From positions 1 to 64,000 of the forward strand of contig JAFREE010000114.1 of NCBI GenBank assembly GCA_019400425.1: a stretch of 64,000 bases of DNA. Reading direction: 5' to 3'. The translations under genes and the position numbers were made by a program. Below are positions 48,501 to 59,353 of the stretch, in pieces; position 1 is the stretch's first letter; each line of letters starts with the position of its first letter. This stretch comes from Hymenochaete sp. R1 (lineage: Eukaryota > Basidiomycota > Agaricomycetes > Hymenochaetales > Hymenochaetaceae). The notes below the pieces were generated by a model. The model was given only the letters and a program-made list of their open reading frames with translations, ran no database searches and was not told the origin of the DNA.

Positions 48501-48787
48501 TGTTTCAGATCACCCTGGACTTCTGGACCTCAATCGCAAAAAAGAATGAACTGAGAGTGGGTTCGTCTATCGACGTTTTCATGCATCCCTTCTACACCAA
48601 CTCCTGTCAAACTCGTACTTCAATTCCAATCGACTTTCCCCTGGATCTCTCATTGGGACGGGTTCTCGACTTACGTACAAGTCCGACCGCAGACACGGTG
48701 AAGACTGCAGACACATTCTACATCCACATGGACTACTGGTTTCTTCACGGCTTATTGGCAAACTACGGCTCCTTTAACCTTTTATAA
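45512..48787 (+). CDS. 958-aa protein of the element, function unknown
   Basis: Eight exons close in frame: 45512-45979, 46020-46461, 46531-46985, 47051-47319, 47379-47823, 47881-48036, 48091-48453, 48509-48787. The N-terminal 150 residues are Gln/Pro/Ala-rich and disordered (MAQNTSNTPLYRQYAAAT). The middle has FKVLDADNLALAMQAV, then GAGAGDGPRIEIIDALL and IIFGLALMYGVWPCRF. These faintly recall the N-lobe of HECT ubiquitin ligases (G..aGG..rE, then G...A...g), but no catalytic TC site is found at the C-terminus (SFNLL), so I do not assign it. The first intron is only 40 bases. It follows the integrase on the same strand and may be a second conserved protein of this transposon type. Confidence 0.6.
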
Positions 48788-48842
48788 AGTGGCCAAAGGT
48801 GTTTCCCCTCCTACTTTATTCATTTAATCACAGATTCTAGTA

Positions 48843-50383
48843 TTGATAGCTTATCCGTCTGCTTGTTGCGGAATTACCAATCATTCTAATACATGTCGTT
48901 CATTGTTATTGTTGTTATTATGGACTCTAGATGGCACGAGGATGAGGCAGGTCGTCGGAGTTGCCTTTCGATCGTACGTTCTTCTGTCGGTACAGAACAT
49001 CCACGAAACACTCCGACTCGTTGTAATAGCCGCTCTCGTTTCGCACCGTAATCTCGAGCCATACGGCTTGCCAGAACTTGAACGCGAACAGTTGCAGTCG
49101 CGGTTGTAGACAGGGTTGGGTTCAACATTCGCGATAGTGGTCCCTCACGATCTGACGAAATATACAGACTTTCAGAGCCGGCTCGGTGGTGCCAAAGGCC
49201 TTTCGGTCGCATATCCAGTCGACCTATACGCGGCTCTTTGCACCAAACACAAGCCTGGATGCACCTGTTATGAGCTCAAGCTTGCGTTTCGCGGCTCGAT
49301 GCTAAAGTATGAAGGCGGTCCCCGAGACATCGAAGTAAATAGAATTCCGCATGACCCAACTCCGACGCGAATCAATCATGGATTCATCATCCTGCTCCCA
49401 ACTTTAGACAGGAAATTCAGCAAGTCATGCATTCTGTCTATCGAATGCGAACGGCGTACACGGCCTACTTACTTGAATTAAAGCCTCTTCAGACTTTTCT
49501 GGGACGACACCTTGAGGATATCAAGTCCCTCGCTACTGACCATGGACGCGCTCTCTTCTATTTCGAGTGTATGTTAAGTAACGGAGACCGCGGTCCGTTT
49601 GGGTACTTCAAAGATGGTAAGTCATAGCTTTGCTTCTTTCGGACCATTTTGACACTTTAGAATAGCATATGAGAGGTTGGAAGCGGGGCATGGCAGCGAC
49701 GAACCGTATCTCCAAAGCTTGGTTCGTCGGTACCAAGCTTTGCAATACTCGTCGTTGAAGAAGAAACTTAATATCCCATCGATGTGAGTGCCCCCACTTT
49801 GAGAATGAAGTTTTCGCCTGATTTCAACCTCAGGATTCTTGTTATGTTTTCGGTATTGTCGATGAGATAGGCGCCTTGCGTGACAAAGAAGTGCATATCG
49901 CCCTTCTGTGTAGAAAAGGAATCATGGAGGGCGACGTACTCGTTTCGCGGTAAGCTTCATCAAGCACGAAGTGCTTTAAAAGTTATTAACGCCTGGACAC
50001 TAAGTCTTGGTAAATTTGTCAGAAATATATGCTTCCTGTCATCAGGCGAAACTCGTTCCGGGAAGTCTCAATGTGGTGTTCGCTAACCACATAGCAGATG
50101 TTCGCATTTGGTCGGCTGCTGATAATCCGCACCTGTCCTTCTTAACCAACTGCATCGGTGAGTGTTGTTGTCCGTGAGGCGCAAATACTTGTTAAAGCTT
50201 ACTTGCTGCTAGTGTTCTCTCGCAAATGCGCGATATCGATACCAAAGTGAAGGGAGGCGGCGAGACTCCCATATCTGAAAATATCAACATCATTCTTTGT
50301 TCGTTTTTCGCAACAGGGACCTCGATAGAGATAAATGTTTTGTTTGTTGGGATGATCCGATCATTCCCCCGTGTCAATACGTG
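48843..50383 (+). pseudogene. RNA-dependent RNA polymerase (QDE-1/RDR type) relic
   Basis: Conserved blocks of a eukaryotic silencing RdRP occur in the right order: EPYLQSLVRRYQAL...LKKKLNI, YVFGIVDEIGALRDKEVHI, GDVLVSR, then DVRIWSAADNPHLSFLTNCI. After it comes VFSRK in one frame and KVKGGGE in another. The catalytic motif (normally GGDLDGD) is not present; the sequence after GGG does not encode it. Frames do not join near 49783-49834, at 49950-50070 or near 50225, and a TAG at 49107-49109 cuts the upstream open frame. The upstream block 49116-49616 may be part of the same gene or of another. In fungi such enzymes make double-stranded RNA for quelling. It is clearly non-functional as a polymerase here. 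Confidence 0.6.
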
Positions 50384-51734
50384 AAAGAAGTGCCAATGTT
50401 CGCAGATGACTCATCTATTTCGACCTCGATTTCAGTGATATAGAGGATCAAACCAAAACGGCTTAATTCGATCCCAGACTCAAGCATTGTCAATGCGTGT
50501 ACAGCTTATTTGCGGGAAACTAACTAAAGCGTTCAAGGGGCATGCTCTGCAAACCATGCTTAATATCTCGTTCCACCCATCAACATCCGGAAGAACCAAA
50601 CCATTTCCTACGTCCGTGTAGGTCCATTTCCTTTTTAGAATCCCTAGCGCATACCGCGTTAAGTGGAAAGTATTTAAAAAAGGTGGGGGGAAGGGGGGAG
50701 GGAGGCGGAAGAGATACTGACATGCGACGAATCTCACGATCGGTTTAGGCGCCGGCTCTGCGAAGAGTTTCTCAACTTTCTCGCTACACCTCTTTCTCCA
50801 GAAGTCCCGCTCTCTTCATCGGGGCGTTTATGGCGCTTTGGTACTCGTCGAATGTAGCGAACAAGAGAGAGACCCAGCGCGAAGAGGCTGCGGCCGAGGT
50901 AAAGGGAGAGAGGGATCCGGGCGTCGCACGGGACGAGATTGAATAATGCGACGGCAGCAAGCCCGCCAAGGATGAAATCGTGGTACGTAGATACGTTGTC
51001 TGGTAAGGATGGCATCGTACGCGCCTCCTACGAATGATTGGTTGTGTGACTTGAAGACCGAACATCCAGTACAATGGCACGAAGACTCCGGGTGCGCTCA
51101 GAGCGGTATGTGCCCTGGCCGAGAGATCGTACGCGCCTCCTACGAATGATTGGTTGTGTGACTTGAAGACCGAACATCCAGTACAATGGCACGAAGACTC
51201 CGGGTGCGCTCAGAGCGGTATGTGCCCTGGCCGAGAGATTGTGGGAGCTGATTGTAGAGAGGAGTGAAGGCGTGCTTCGTGCTGATAGGAGTCGTTCACG
51301 AGACCTAGAGGAAGCATCCCTCACTTCCGTCGTGCGCATATGTATTCAATGAAACGGATCTTGTCATGGGCATAATCAAAGATTGTTTCGGCGTATTCCG
51401 ACAAATTGTCAACTTCAGAAATCTCATGTAAAAACTCGTAATCTTACCATGCTAAAGTTCCGGCCAGATTCAAGGGTATACAGATGAAGTTGAACTAAGA
51501 CCCGAATGCGCCCTCAATGCATTCGATAAGAGTGATCGACAGAGTGATGCATGAGATGTCGCTGTTCCGTTCCCGACCTTCACCTCTTTTGTTTTCGCAC
51601 CCATCTTGAGCGCATGTGCTCCAGCATCGCCCAATCTTTTCAAGTTATCAACAGAGCTCTGCGCTCCAGTGCCGCAATCTCTATGCTTGTCCAGTTCATT
51701 GTCGGTCATCAAGCTCATCTTCTTCTCTCGTCGT
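50384..51734. other. Element interior between RdRP and HSP90 relics
   Basis: Contains the 112-bp tandem duplication. A minus-strand open frame at 50734-51015 reads like a small membrane protein (FILGGLAAVALFNLV) and may be a fragment of another captured gene. The duplication repeats part of the DNA just upstream of it. No intact gene. Confidence 0.35.
51015..51238. repeat. Tandem duplication, 2 x 112 bp
   Basis: 51015-51126 is repeated at 51127-51238 with no difference that I could see, starting TCGTACGCGCC. The perfect match means that it is recent or newly copied. It lies inside the large element. Confidence 0.92.
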
Positions 51735-53276
51735 CCTCGATTACATCACCTTTCCCATCGGCCGCGGTGCCGAAGTGTATTTGTTCAAGAAGGAGGACCA
51801 GCTTGAGTACCTTGACGTGAATCGAATCAAGGACATCGCCAAGAAGCACTCCGAGTTCATCTCATGCCCGATCCAGCTCACCGTGGCGAAGGCGGTTGAG
51901 AAAGTTAGTACCTCGTTTGACTCTATTCTAACAGACTTCTGACTATTTCGACATTGATACGAAGTTGAGGACGACGAAGAGGAATATCAAGAAGATAAGG
52001 ACGAGTCAAAGATCGAGGAAGCCGAGAAGAAGGAGGAAGAGAAGAAGATCAAGGAGAAGATGATTGAGAATGAGGAACTCAACAAGACGAAACCCATCTG
52101 GACCTGCAACCCGAACGACATCATTGCGGAGGAGTACAGTGCCTTCTACAAAACCCTCTCGAATGACTGGGAAGATCATCTTGCCGTCAAACACTTGTCC
52201 ATCGAGGGTCAGCTTGAGCTCAAGGCCATCCTCTACGTCCCGAAGCGGTAAGTTCTCTCCTTTTTGTTGAGAACTGCGGTTGTTCATTTCAATTTAGCGC
52301 TCCCTTCGATCTCTTCGAATCCAAGAAGAAGCGGAACAACATCAAGCCTTATGTCCGCTGCGTCTTCATCATGGACGCCTGTGAGGACCTCATCCCCGAG
52401 TATCTTAACTTCATCAAGGGTATCGTCGACTCCGAAGACTTGCCTCTCAATCTTTCGCGCGAGACCCTCTAGCAGAACAAGATCCTCAAGGTCATTCGCA
52501 AGAACATTGTCAAGAAATGCATGGACGTCTTCTCTGAGATCGCAGAGGATAAGGACAACTTCAACAAGTTCTACGAGGCGTTCGGGAAGAACATCAAGCT
52601 CGGTATCCACGAGGACGCCCAGAACCGCAGCAAGCTCGCTGAATTCTTGCGCTTCTACTCGACCAAGGCCCTCGACGAGCAGACCTCCTTGAAGGGTGAG
52701 TACCGTATTGATCTTTTCAATTCGCTTGCTGACAATGACTTTCAGACTACATCACGCGCATGCCGGAGGTCCAGAAGTCGATCTACTACCTCACCGGCGA
52801 ATCCCTCACCGCCGTCAAAGACTCGCCGTTCCTTGAGGCCCTCAAGAAGAAAAGTTTCGAGGTCCTTCTCGCCGACCCCATCGACGAATACGCCGTCACC
52901 CAGCTCAAGGAGTTCGACGGCAAGAAGCTCATCTGCGTCTCGAAAGAGGGTCTCGAGCTCGAGGAGACCGACGAGGAGAAGAAGGTGGGCGAGGAGGCCT
53001 CGCCGTTCGAGGAGCTCAGCAAGGTCGTGAAGGTCGTTCCCCCAACGCACATGATTGACTCTCCCTGCGTGCTTGTCCCAAGCCAGTTTGGGTGGTCCGC
53101 AAACATGGACTGCATCACGAAAGCGCAAGGCGCTGCGCGACACGTTGACGTCGTCGTACATGACATCAACGAAGACCCTTGAGCCGAACCCGATGAACTC
53201 GATGAACTCGATGAAGAAGGTGCCGAACAAGGTGGAGAAGAAAATAAATAGTTATGTACATAACTTTGATTTATAA
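51735..53276 (+). pseudogene. HSP90 fragment, captured and broken
   Basis: Matches cytosolic HSP90 from the end of the N-terminal domain (GRGAEVYLFKKEDQLEYL) through the charged linker, the middle domain ([33 protein letters not shown]) and into the C-terminal domain ([14 protein letters not shown]). The ATPase domain and the MEEVD tail are missing. Lesions: the reading frame does not join across the first intron (acceptor near 51963); CAG has become TAG at 52470-52472 within ETL-QNKILK; part of the C-terminal domain is deleted before HMIDSPC; a one-base shift after KAQ near 53128 moves the remaining [11 protein letters not shown] to another frame. Introns are retained, so it was taken as DNA, not through a processed mRNA. 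Confidence 0.9.
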
Positions 53277-53574
53277 TTTATCATTGTATCATCCAAGCAA
53301 GTGCAAGCTTATCTGAGAGGCCGTATTGTTTTGTTTGACCGGCTCGGGACCGGTCCAAATTGAGCTCGTCTCTTCTATGCAGTTGTGTAGGTGCAACTGC
53401 CATATATGGAAGTAAAAGACCGTGACTCACGCTCGCTAATAAAAAAAAGAGATGTCTGCACTAGCAGCAGTCTCCTGCCTTATATGGCAACTCTTCCACC
53501 ATAAGCTAATCAACATTAGTCAATGTTTTGGTTTTGGCTTTGAGCTAGACTTAACAAAAGCCGAAAACTACCCC
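53277..53574. other. Element interior before the right inverted repeat
   Basis: Short AT-rich stretch after the HSP90 relic. No gene. Confidence 0.4.
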
Positions 53575-53783
53575 TCCTTGGGCATTGAAACGGCTGAGTA
53601 AGCGCAAGCGCTTACTTATTTTAGCTTGGAGTTGTGCAGCCGCGCTTGGATTTGCGCGCTCGTCATTTGTTTTAGTCATGCGCGGGCTTGGATTTGCGCT
53701 CTTGGGCTTGGATTTCACTCGCTCGCTCTCTGCACTCCCTCTTTGCGCTTGAATCTAATAAATGTACTATTCATCCGCAATAG
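53575..53783 (-). repeat. Right terminal inverted repeat, 209 bp
   Basis: Reverse complement of 34181-34389, identical as read, with the same internal words in mirror order. It ends CCGCAATAG and is followed at once by TTAT (53784-53787), matching the TTAT before the left repeat. Confidence 0.9.
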
Positions 53784-54415
53784 TTATCAGGGCTATTAAA
53801 GCAATCAAGGGGGACACGGGCGGACTCGACCTGTCAGGACCCTCTTTTCGACGTGAGTTCTCATGTCTTAATTCGATGCCGCTCATATTCTGATGCTGAT
53901 GTCCCACGCAGTGATGTCCCGTGGGGTCTGTATTCAATTGTCGTGATGATGCTAGTCGGCAGTCAGATGCTGGCAGTTTTTGGAAACCGCCTCAATAGCG
54001 TTCGACTGCATGCCCTAACTGGCGTGCAATGCGTGTTTTCAACGAGGCTGCTGCGTCATACAGGCAAACCAGCGTACTTAAGAGCCCATAAGAACCTCTC
54101 TTCTCTCAGTTCCCTCTTAATGTTCACTCATCCGGGGTATCATCAAAGTCGCTCGCACCCTCCACAAGTGCACAGTCTGGTAAGTATTACATTCCATTAT
54201 TGTTTTGTTGTCGTTATGTTTAAGAATACATCCTAACGTTAATTTGTTACAGAATAAGTCAAAACGGCCTGAATGTGAAGAAAGCGATAACTGCGGGTAT
54301 GGTCTAGGAAGGCATTAAGCGCGGACGATGGCGCGAGAAGTTGAGTACACAATCATTATCATCGAGAAGGTCGAAACGAACGGAGGGAAAGGAAAAGGGT
54401 CCTGTGATGGCAAGA
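53784..54415. other. Host DNA right of the element, no gene supported
   Basis: Begins with the right target duplication. The open frame at 53853-54236 has no recognisable feature. Confidence 0.4.
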
Positions 54416-55384
54416 TCACGAATGGGAGACTCTGAAGATGACGGACCAAGCGTCGCCAGTGTTGGTCATGGGCCGGAAGGCAGCAAACTCCGTCAAATCT
54501 CCAAGGGCATCAATGCGAAGAATCCCCGTCCTCTGGATGGCGGTGACAAGACCCTGGTCCCCTGTCTTTTGGGCGGCATCAAGTCGGCGGTGGATGGACT
54601 TCTGGACGGTTCGCTGCACTTCCGTGGGCAGCTTCTTGTAATCGCTTTCGGACATCCTCATGTGGAGGTAGGAATGGATGGCCTCAAGCACTTCACCAAC
54701 GGTAATGGGCGTGGCGTACGTGCCAGTGCGGCGTCTCAGTTGGATTGGATTCCAAAGTGGCGGAACCTGGGGAACATGGATGTCCAAGCCCGCTACAGCG
54801 GGAGTGGTCGCTGGGGTAGCCAAGTCAACGGGGTGAAGAAAGCTGAGCTCGCGACCCTTGCCCTTTCGAGATGGACGCGAGAAAGCAGCTTCCGAAGTTG
54901 GGGATGAGACGTCCCAGACAAGTGGTGTGGCGTTGGAACGGGTATCAAAGAGGATGGGATGAGAGAGGACGATTGGTTTGGTGTCTTGCTCATAACCATC
55001 GAGAGAGGGGAGCGTGCGTGGAAGGAAACCGGACGTAGAGGGAGGCGTGCTCGGCCCCGACGAGTCGCTGTCCGGTAATGAGCTCTCCGACCAAGTGGGT
55101 GAAGCTTCCTCTGGCTCAATGAGCTTGATTGAGCTCAAGTATGGCGATTCGGCGAAGTGAACTTGTTTCCTCTGGATAGCCATGTCTGTGTGAGGTGACT
55201 GTATGCGGTTTGATAAGGAGGGTTTCTTCAGAATAGACCGCAGCGGCGGCGAAGTCGTAGCAGTAGTGTGTGTGGCGTTGGGGGAGTAGAGGTATGAAGA
55301 AGCCAACGTGCGGATATGCCGACGATAATATAGAGGTGAGAGTGCTGTTGCTCGGGCCTTTAGGCACTGTTGACAACAATACAT
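54416..55384 (-). CDS. DUF6699-like protein, copy 2
   Basis: Single exon, 322 aa from the ATG at 55384 (MYCCQQCLKARATAL); an open frame continues upstream but without a better start. A Ser/Pro-rich N-terminal half contains ILKKPSLSNR and RKQVHFAES, the K-K..VxF motif often seen ahead of this domain. The domain has LSHPILFDTRS, PLVWDVSSP, ITVGEVLEAIHSYLHMRMS and a final GILRIDALGDLTEFAAF. Copies 1 (30861) and 3 (60206) share it. Function unknown. Confidence 0.75.
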   Translation of the reverse strand: MYCCQQCLKARATALSPLYYRRHIRTLASSYLYSPNATHTTATTSPPLRSILKKPSLSNRIQSPHTDMAIQRKQVHFAESPYLSSIKLIEPEEASPTWSESSLPDSDSSGPSTPPSTSGFLPRTLPSLDGYEQDTKPIVLSHPILFDTRSNATPLVWDVSSPTSEAAFSRPSRKGKGRELSFLHPVDLATPATTPAVAGLDIHVPQVPPLWNPIQLRRRTGTYATPITVGEVLEAIHSYLHMRMSESDYKKLPTEVQRTVQKSIHRRLDAAQKTGDQGLVTAIQRTGILRIDALGDLTEFAAFRPMTNTGDAWSVIFRVSHS

Positions 55385-57772
55385 GGTCGTCGAGATGAGT
55401 TGCTTTATAGACTTAGCGGTCGCTGTGCGCAGCCTCACGCGGTAGATGAGAAACTGGATCAAGGTCCCGATTCTGCTCGGTTGCGTCGCCATACCACGAC
55501 CCTGAGATTCGGCAAAGCAACGATTTGCTGTGTGGGCGCTTCCGCCCACGTCTTTGCTTGTCTCCATCCGCAAGAAGTGAGATCGAAGCTCGATTTTGCG
55601 CAGCATCAGGCATCATGATTCTGACACGGGAAGAACAGCGGTGAATCCTCCGACGACCTCAACCTGTATTTTCGGGCCCAGCGGAATCATCGCCTCATGT
55701 GAGTGAATTGGATCCTATTACAGACGCGTCGTTAACGTCTCGAAATAGACGACTCGATACAGACAAGAACGTCACTGGATGAAGGTCTTGTTGAAACCTG
55801 CTTCTGTTCCTTTTGTTTTGCCAGGCTACGCGACAACCGATATGTCGGTTGACGAGTAGTATTTTTCTGTTTGATTATCCTTGTCATAAGGTTCAACAGT
55901 GACGTGTGAGAGCGGGCGCTTACGCTGTACTGCCTACTATTCAGTAAGCACAAGCTACAGTCAAATCCCCAGAGCATATGATTATTGATTCAGCACCCCA
56001 AGAAACTACATGTGCCTTGGAGAAAACGTCCGTGAGTCAACGCGGTGCAATCTGACTCAGTCTGATGTCTGATTCTGACCCCAGTTTTACGTTTTAGGCA
56101 AGTTCAGGTCGGTTCAAAAGGAACAGCATCGCTCGATTTAGGCTGATTATGACCCGCCGCTGCACAAATCCGTCATGTGGTGGTCCTGGGCAATTACATT
56201 TGGCTTCACGCACGCAGGGAAGCGGGGGGTGACTCAATGGTTGTTCTTGCGCCTTCCACGGACGCATTTGACCGTCTACGCGGTTCTCGGGCGTAGCTCC
56301 CCAGCAAGCAAGATACGATGCGGCTGCGGAAAACTCTTTCTGACAAAGTGGGGTCCAGATGTTGCGATTTACTCATCTGTAGCGAGATGCAACGTCAATG
56401 GGCGCTGTGTTTGCTACAGATCGTTGTCAGGATCCCGTAGCTTAAGATGAGCCACGCCAGCCACAGACTTTCTTGTCAATGACCCGTGATAATCCGCAGT
56501 ATATTGGCGTTGAAGCTGCACGCGGGGATACGCTGATGGAGATTTGCATCTCTTGTGTGATGGTAAATTAGCGTTGCTTATACACGTCATCACGTCTTTT
56601 CTCGAAGAGAGCGATGCGCAAGCCTCAAACAAAGCGTGTTTCCCTTGCACTTCTTTTTGGGTTGGTAACGCTGATAAAGTACATTGCGATCACAGGCTTA
56701 CGATACGTATCAATATCTTCCACCTTCACCACGAACGCGATCTCTGCTCAATAATCCTACTTAAGGTGCTTCCTAGGTTGATCGAAGCCCGGTTTGGCTC
56801 GATTTGTAAGTGCCAGTCCGGTCAACAACCCAGCCAAACGACACTTAGCGAACCATCAATGTCCACCGTATCTCTCCTTTCCGCGCGATCCACGAGCCCT
56901 AAGGACAATCTTTGATCCCGCACAGCGCCAAACGCCAAACCAACGTGAAATGATGGACGTTGCGTGCTTGACCCACACAGCTTTCTAATTTTTCTACTTT
57001 AAGGGTTGTTTCTTCAGTCTTCTAACAATCATCTTCGCGATCAATCAAATCCGAGTCGGTGTATTCGATCAAGCAACTGCCATGGAATCACTCTCATTGG
57101 TTTTAAATACTCGTGGCCTTCATAATCAGGCATCTGAGCAGAGATGGTTATAGTCTTTGGTAGATGATACCGATGTGGCACGTCAAAGAGTCTCGAAGGG
57201 TCTACCACTATTCAACGAAAAACAAGGAAGATTGTTCGCTTTAGTTTCAAAGAAACCTAAAACCTATTTCGGCTTTTGTTTCTTTGAAATCATCTGCAAA
57301 AGGGAGTCTTCTCAACGAGATGCTTTCGGACAGGTATTGCACTGTCAACCTATGATTGACGTCTGATTTTCATCATTAATGATTGACAGATCGTTGTTTG
57401 GAGCATAAGGCTTGAGCACTTCGGCTACAATATACACTATCGATCAGATATAGATGTTGTGAATCGAATCCGAATCCATTTGCAAGCCTTAACAAGAGCC
57501 GGGCCCTTCCTTCGAGATGGTGTATGTGACGGACGGAGCGCATCTGAACAGTCGGAGCTGGCAACGATCGAGGCAAACGCTCTCCACGATCACGATGTCA
57601 CCCATCAACTTCTAGTATGGGCAACGAACGAGTACTGAAGAATAACACAACTTGAGATAGCAATCGTCGATACGATAGATATGATACAAACACAATACAT
57701 GTCGTGGAGACGGCGAGGCAGGATACCGAAGAGTCCGTCAGCCCGCCAGTCAATCTGTCTTCCAGAAGCACT
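55385..57772. other. 2.4-kb gene-poor stretch
   Basis: Open frames of 60-120 codons on both strands carry no recognisable domain. I saw no inverted repeats with a target duplication and no RNA gene. Confidence 0.4.
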
Positions 57773-59353
57773 CTATTCTATGCGGTACAGCCGTACTGAC
57801 CCTTGAACCAGTACAGCGAGCATACCACTCCAAGGTTCCGTCGAAGTGACAATAGCATCCAATCTACCCTGATCAACCCACGGATGGTCTTCTATCCTAA
57901 AGGACTTCGCGGGTTGCATCCCCGGATGAAGGAACAAAAAGCATCGAAGTTGATCCCTCACACAATCCATACGCCCACTGTTTGTCATACAATCCGGGTC
58001 CCATGGGAGTGAATTGGCCGGTGCATGGGCCGCATCTTTAAGCCAGAACTCCAACACGTCGGAGTTCTCCGGCGATGGACGCAGCTGAACGCGGAAGCTT
58101 GTGAGATATTTAGAGTTATCAGAGGAACGGCAATACGCCGTAACAAACATTTCAGAAGGGGCGTTAGGTTTCCACGTGGGTATGTAGAGGTGAATGTTGA
58201 GAACTCTAAATCCTCGGCGCCAGAGTTCTAAGGGGATGGATGGATGATCCAGAGGTAGAATGGGGAAACAGTCAGTTCTGTAAGCGATGTGAGGCCAATT
58301 TCGGAAGTCTCCTTCGGAAGACCATTGACCTTGGATATTTGTGAGTGGTAGAGAGAAGACGGATAACTTTTTCTGGGCCATGAAGACGCCTACTGCGTGT
58401 TTGCCATCGACAGAAAGAGTGAGGGAGCGAACCCTTCGGTTGATGATTGCACCCTGCCGGTCTGTTTGATCAGCGGTCAAAAAAGACTCCATTGAGCAGT
58501 ACTCACGGTGACATCAACAATATCAACAATCACGGCTGATCTTGAATGCCAATTCATCAGTACAATGTGATTGAATTGTCCTAAGCGTCCTAGTACGACA
58601 TTCCCTCTTATTTTCAGATTGAAGTCAAGAGATTGAGGGACTTCCCATTGCATAACAAGTTCTCCGCTCTCTTGCTGTATATTGATTCGAAAAAGACGAA
58701 TGAAGCTGTTATGGTAGTTTAGCAATCCGTAGCTTGTTGTTTAGAAAAACACTCACGTCTGCGGTACCGTTGGCGATGAATATTCCCCAGCAACCGACAA
58801 CATAAGCACATCATTGTCTCTGACGACTTCAAAATCAAACGAAAGACACTGAAGTTGATCTTCACACTCCGCAGACCACAGACATTCTTTCCTTCCAATT
58901 GACCAGAGCTGAAGTCTACCGTTATTGGCTACAAGAATGTACTGTCCACCTGGCAAAACCCTCGCGGTAACTGGATAATCGCCTTGCTCCGGATCCAACT
59001 GCAATTCATCTTTTAAGTTCAGTTTCAACGAATGCCGTTTCTTCCAGTTGAGTGATCGTTTTACTGCCTCGACAACTTTGCTCTTGAGGTCTTGGTCGGG
59101 CAACTCGTCTAATACGATGTGAGGTGGAAGGTCAGGAGCACAGTCGACGTCGAGGCTTTGAAGATTATTCAGCCAGACCTGCTTGGATTGACATGGGGAT
59201 CTTAGACTTTTACACGTCTATCCGGAAATATTAGCGAGCCATCGCTGAGAAAAAAACCATATGACGTACCGCACCAACATGCACCACATCTTGAACTGAG
59301 CAGAACGACAGCACCTTACAGATAAGCTCCTGAGGCAGAGAAAGGAGCGACAT
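57773..59353 (-). CDS. F-box protein with beta-propeller-like C-terminal region
   Basis: Four exons, 59270-59353, 58757-59217, 58507-58705, 57773-58453, giving 474 aa. The F-box is the first 50 residues: MSLLSLPQELICKVLSF, CSVQDVVHVGA, then TCKSLRSPCQSKQVW across the first intron. It should bind Skp1 in an SCF ubiquitin ligase. The rest is strand-rich with WD-like turns (GGQYILVANNGRLQLWSI, ECLWSAECEDQLQCLSF, LTLSVDGKHAVGVF), a likely substrate-binding propeller. This pattern is common in mushroom F-box expansions; the target is unknown. The start is set by the F-box; longer upstream frames are not needed. Confidence 0.8.

Larger units (their letters stand above)
34181..53783. mobile_element. 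Giant composite DNA transposon with 209-bp terminal inverted repeats
   Basis: 34181-34389 and 53575-53783 are inverted copies that I read as identical over 209 bases. Immediately outside stand TTAT (34177-34180) and TTAT (53784-53787); counting one more base gives GTTAT on both sides. The ends read CTATTGCGG...CCGCAATAG. Closing the element leaves a simple empty site. Genes inside all read plus: Crinkler-like NTPase/nuclease, 151-aa ORF, DDE integrase, 958-aa unknown, RdRP relic, HSP90 relic. Identical ends, a short duplication and an intact integrase together suggest a recent move. Two unrelated short repeats in opposite orientation are less likely, because the inner ends have no duplication or inverted ends of their own. 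Confidence 0.82.

Noticed and set aside
46986..48787. HECT ubiquitin ligase assignment for the 958-aa protein
   Set aside because: Only short glycine-rich and helical stretches resemble a HECT N-lobe, and no Thr-Cys active site was found near the C-terminus.
51470..51718. Inverted HSP90 N-terminal piece on the minus strand (RDCGTG...DNL...G)
   Set aside because: The glycine pattern resembles the HSP90 ATPase loop, but spacing differs and the rest does not match, so chance is likely.
34181..53783. Two independent short inverted repeats rather than one element
   Set aside because: The inner edges have no duplication or inverted ends, while the outer edges share TTAT and enclose an integrase.
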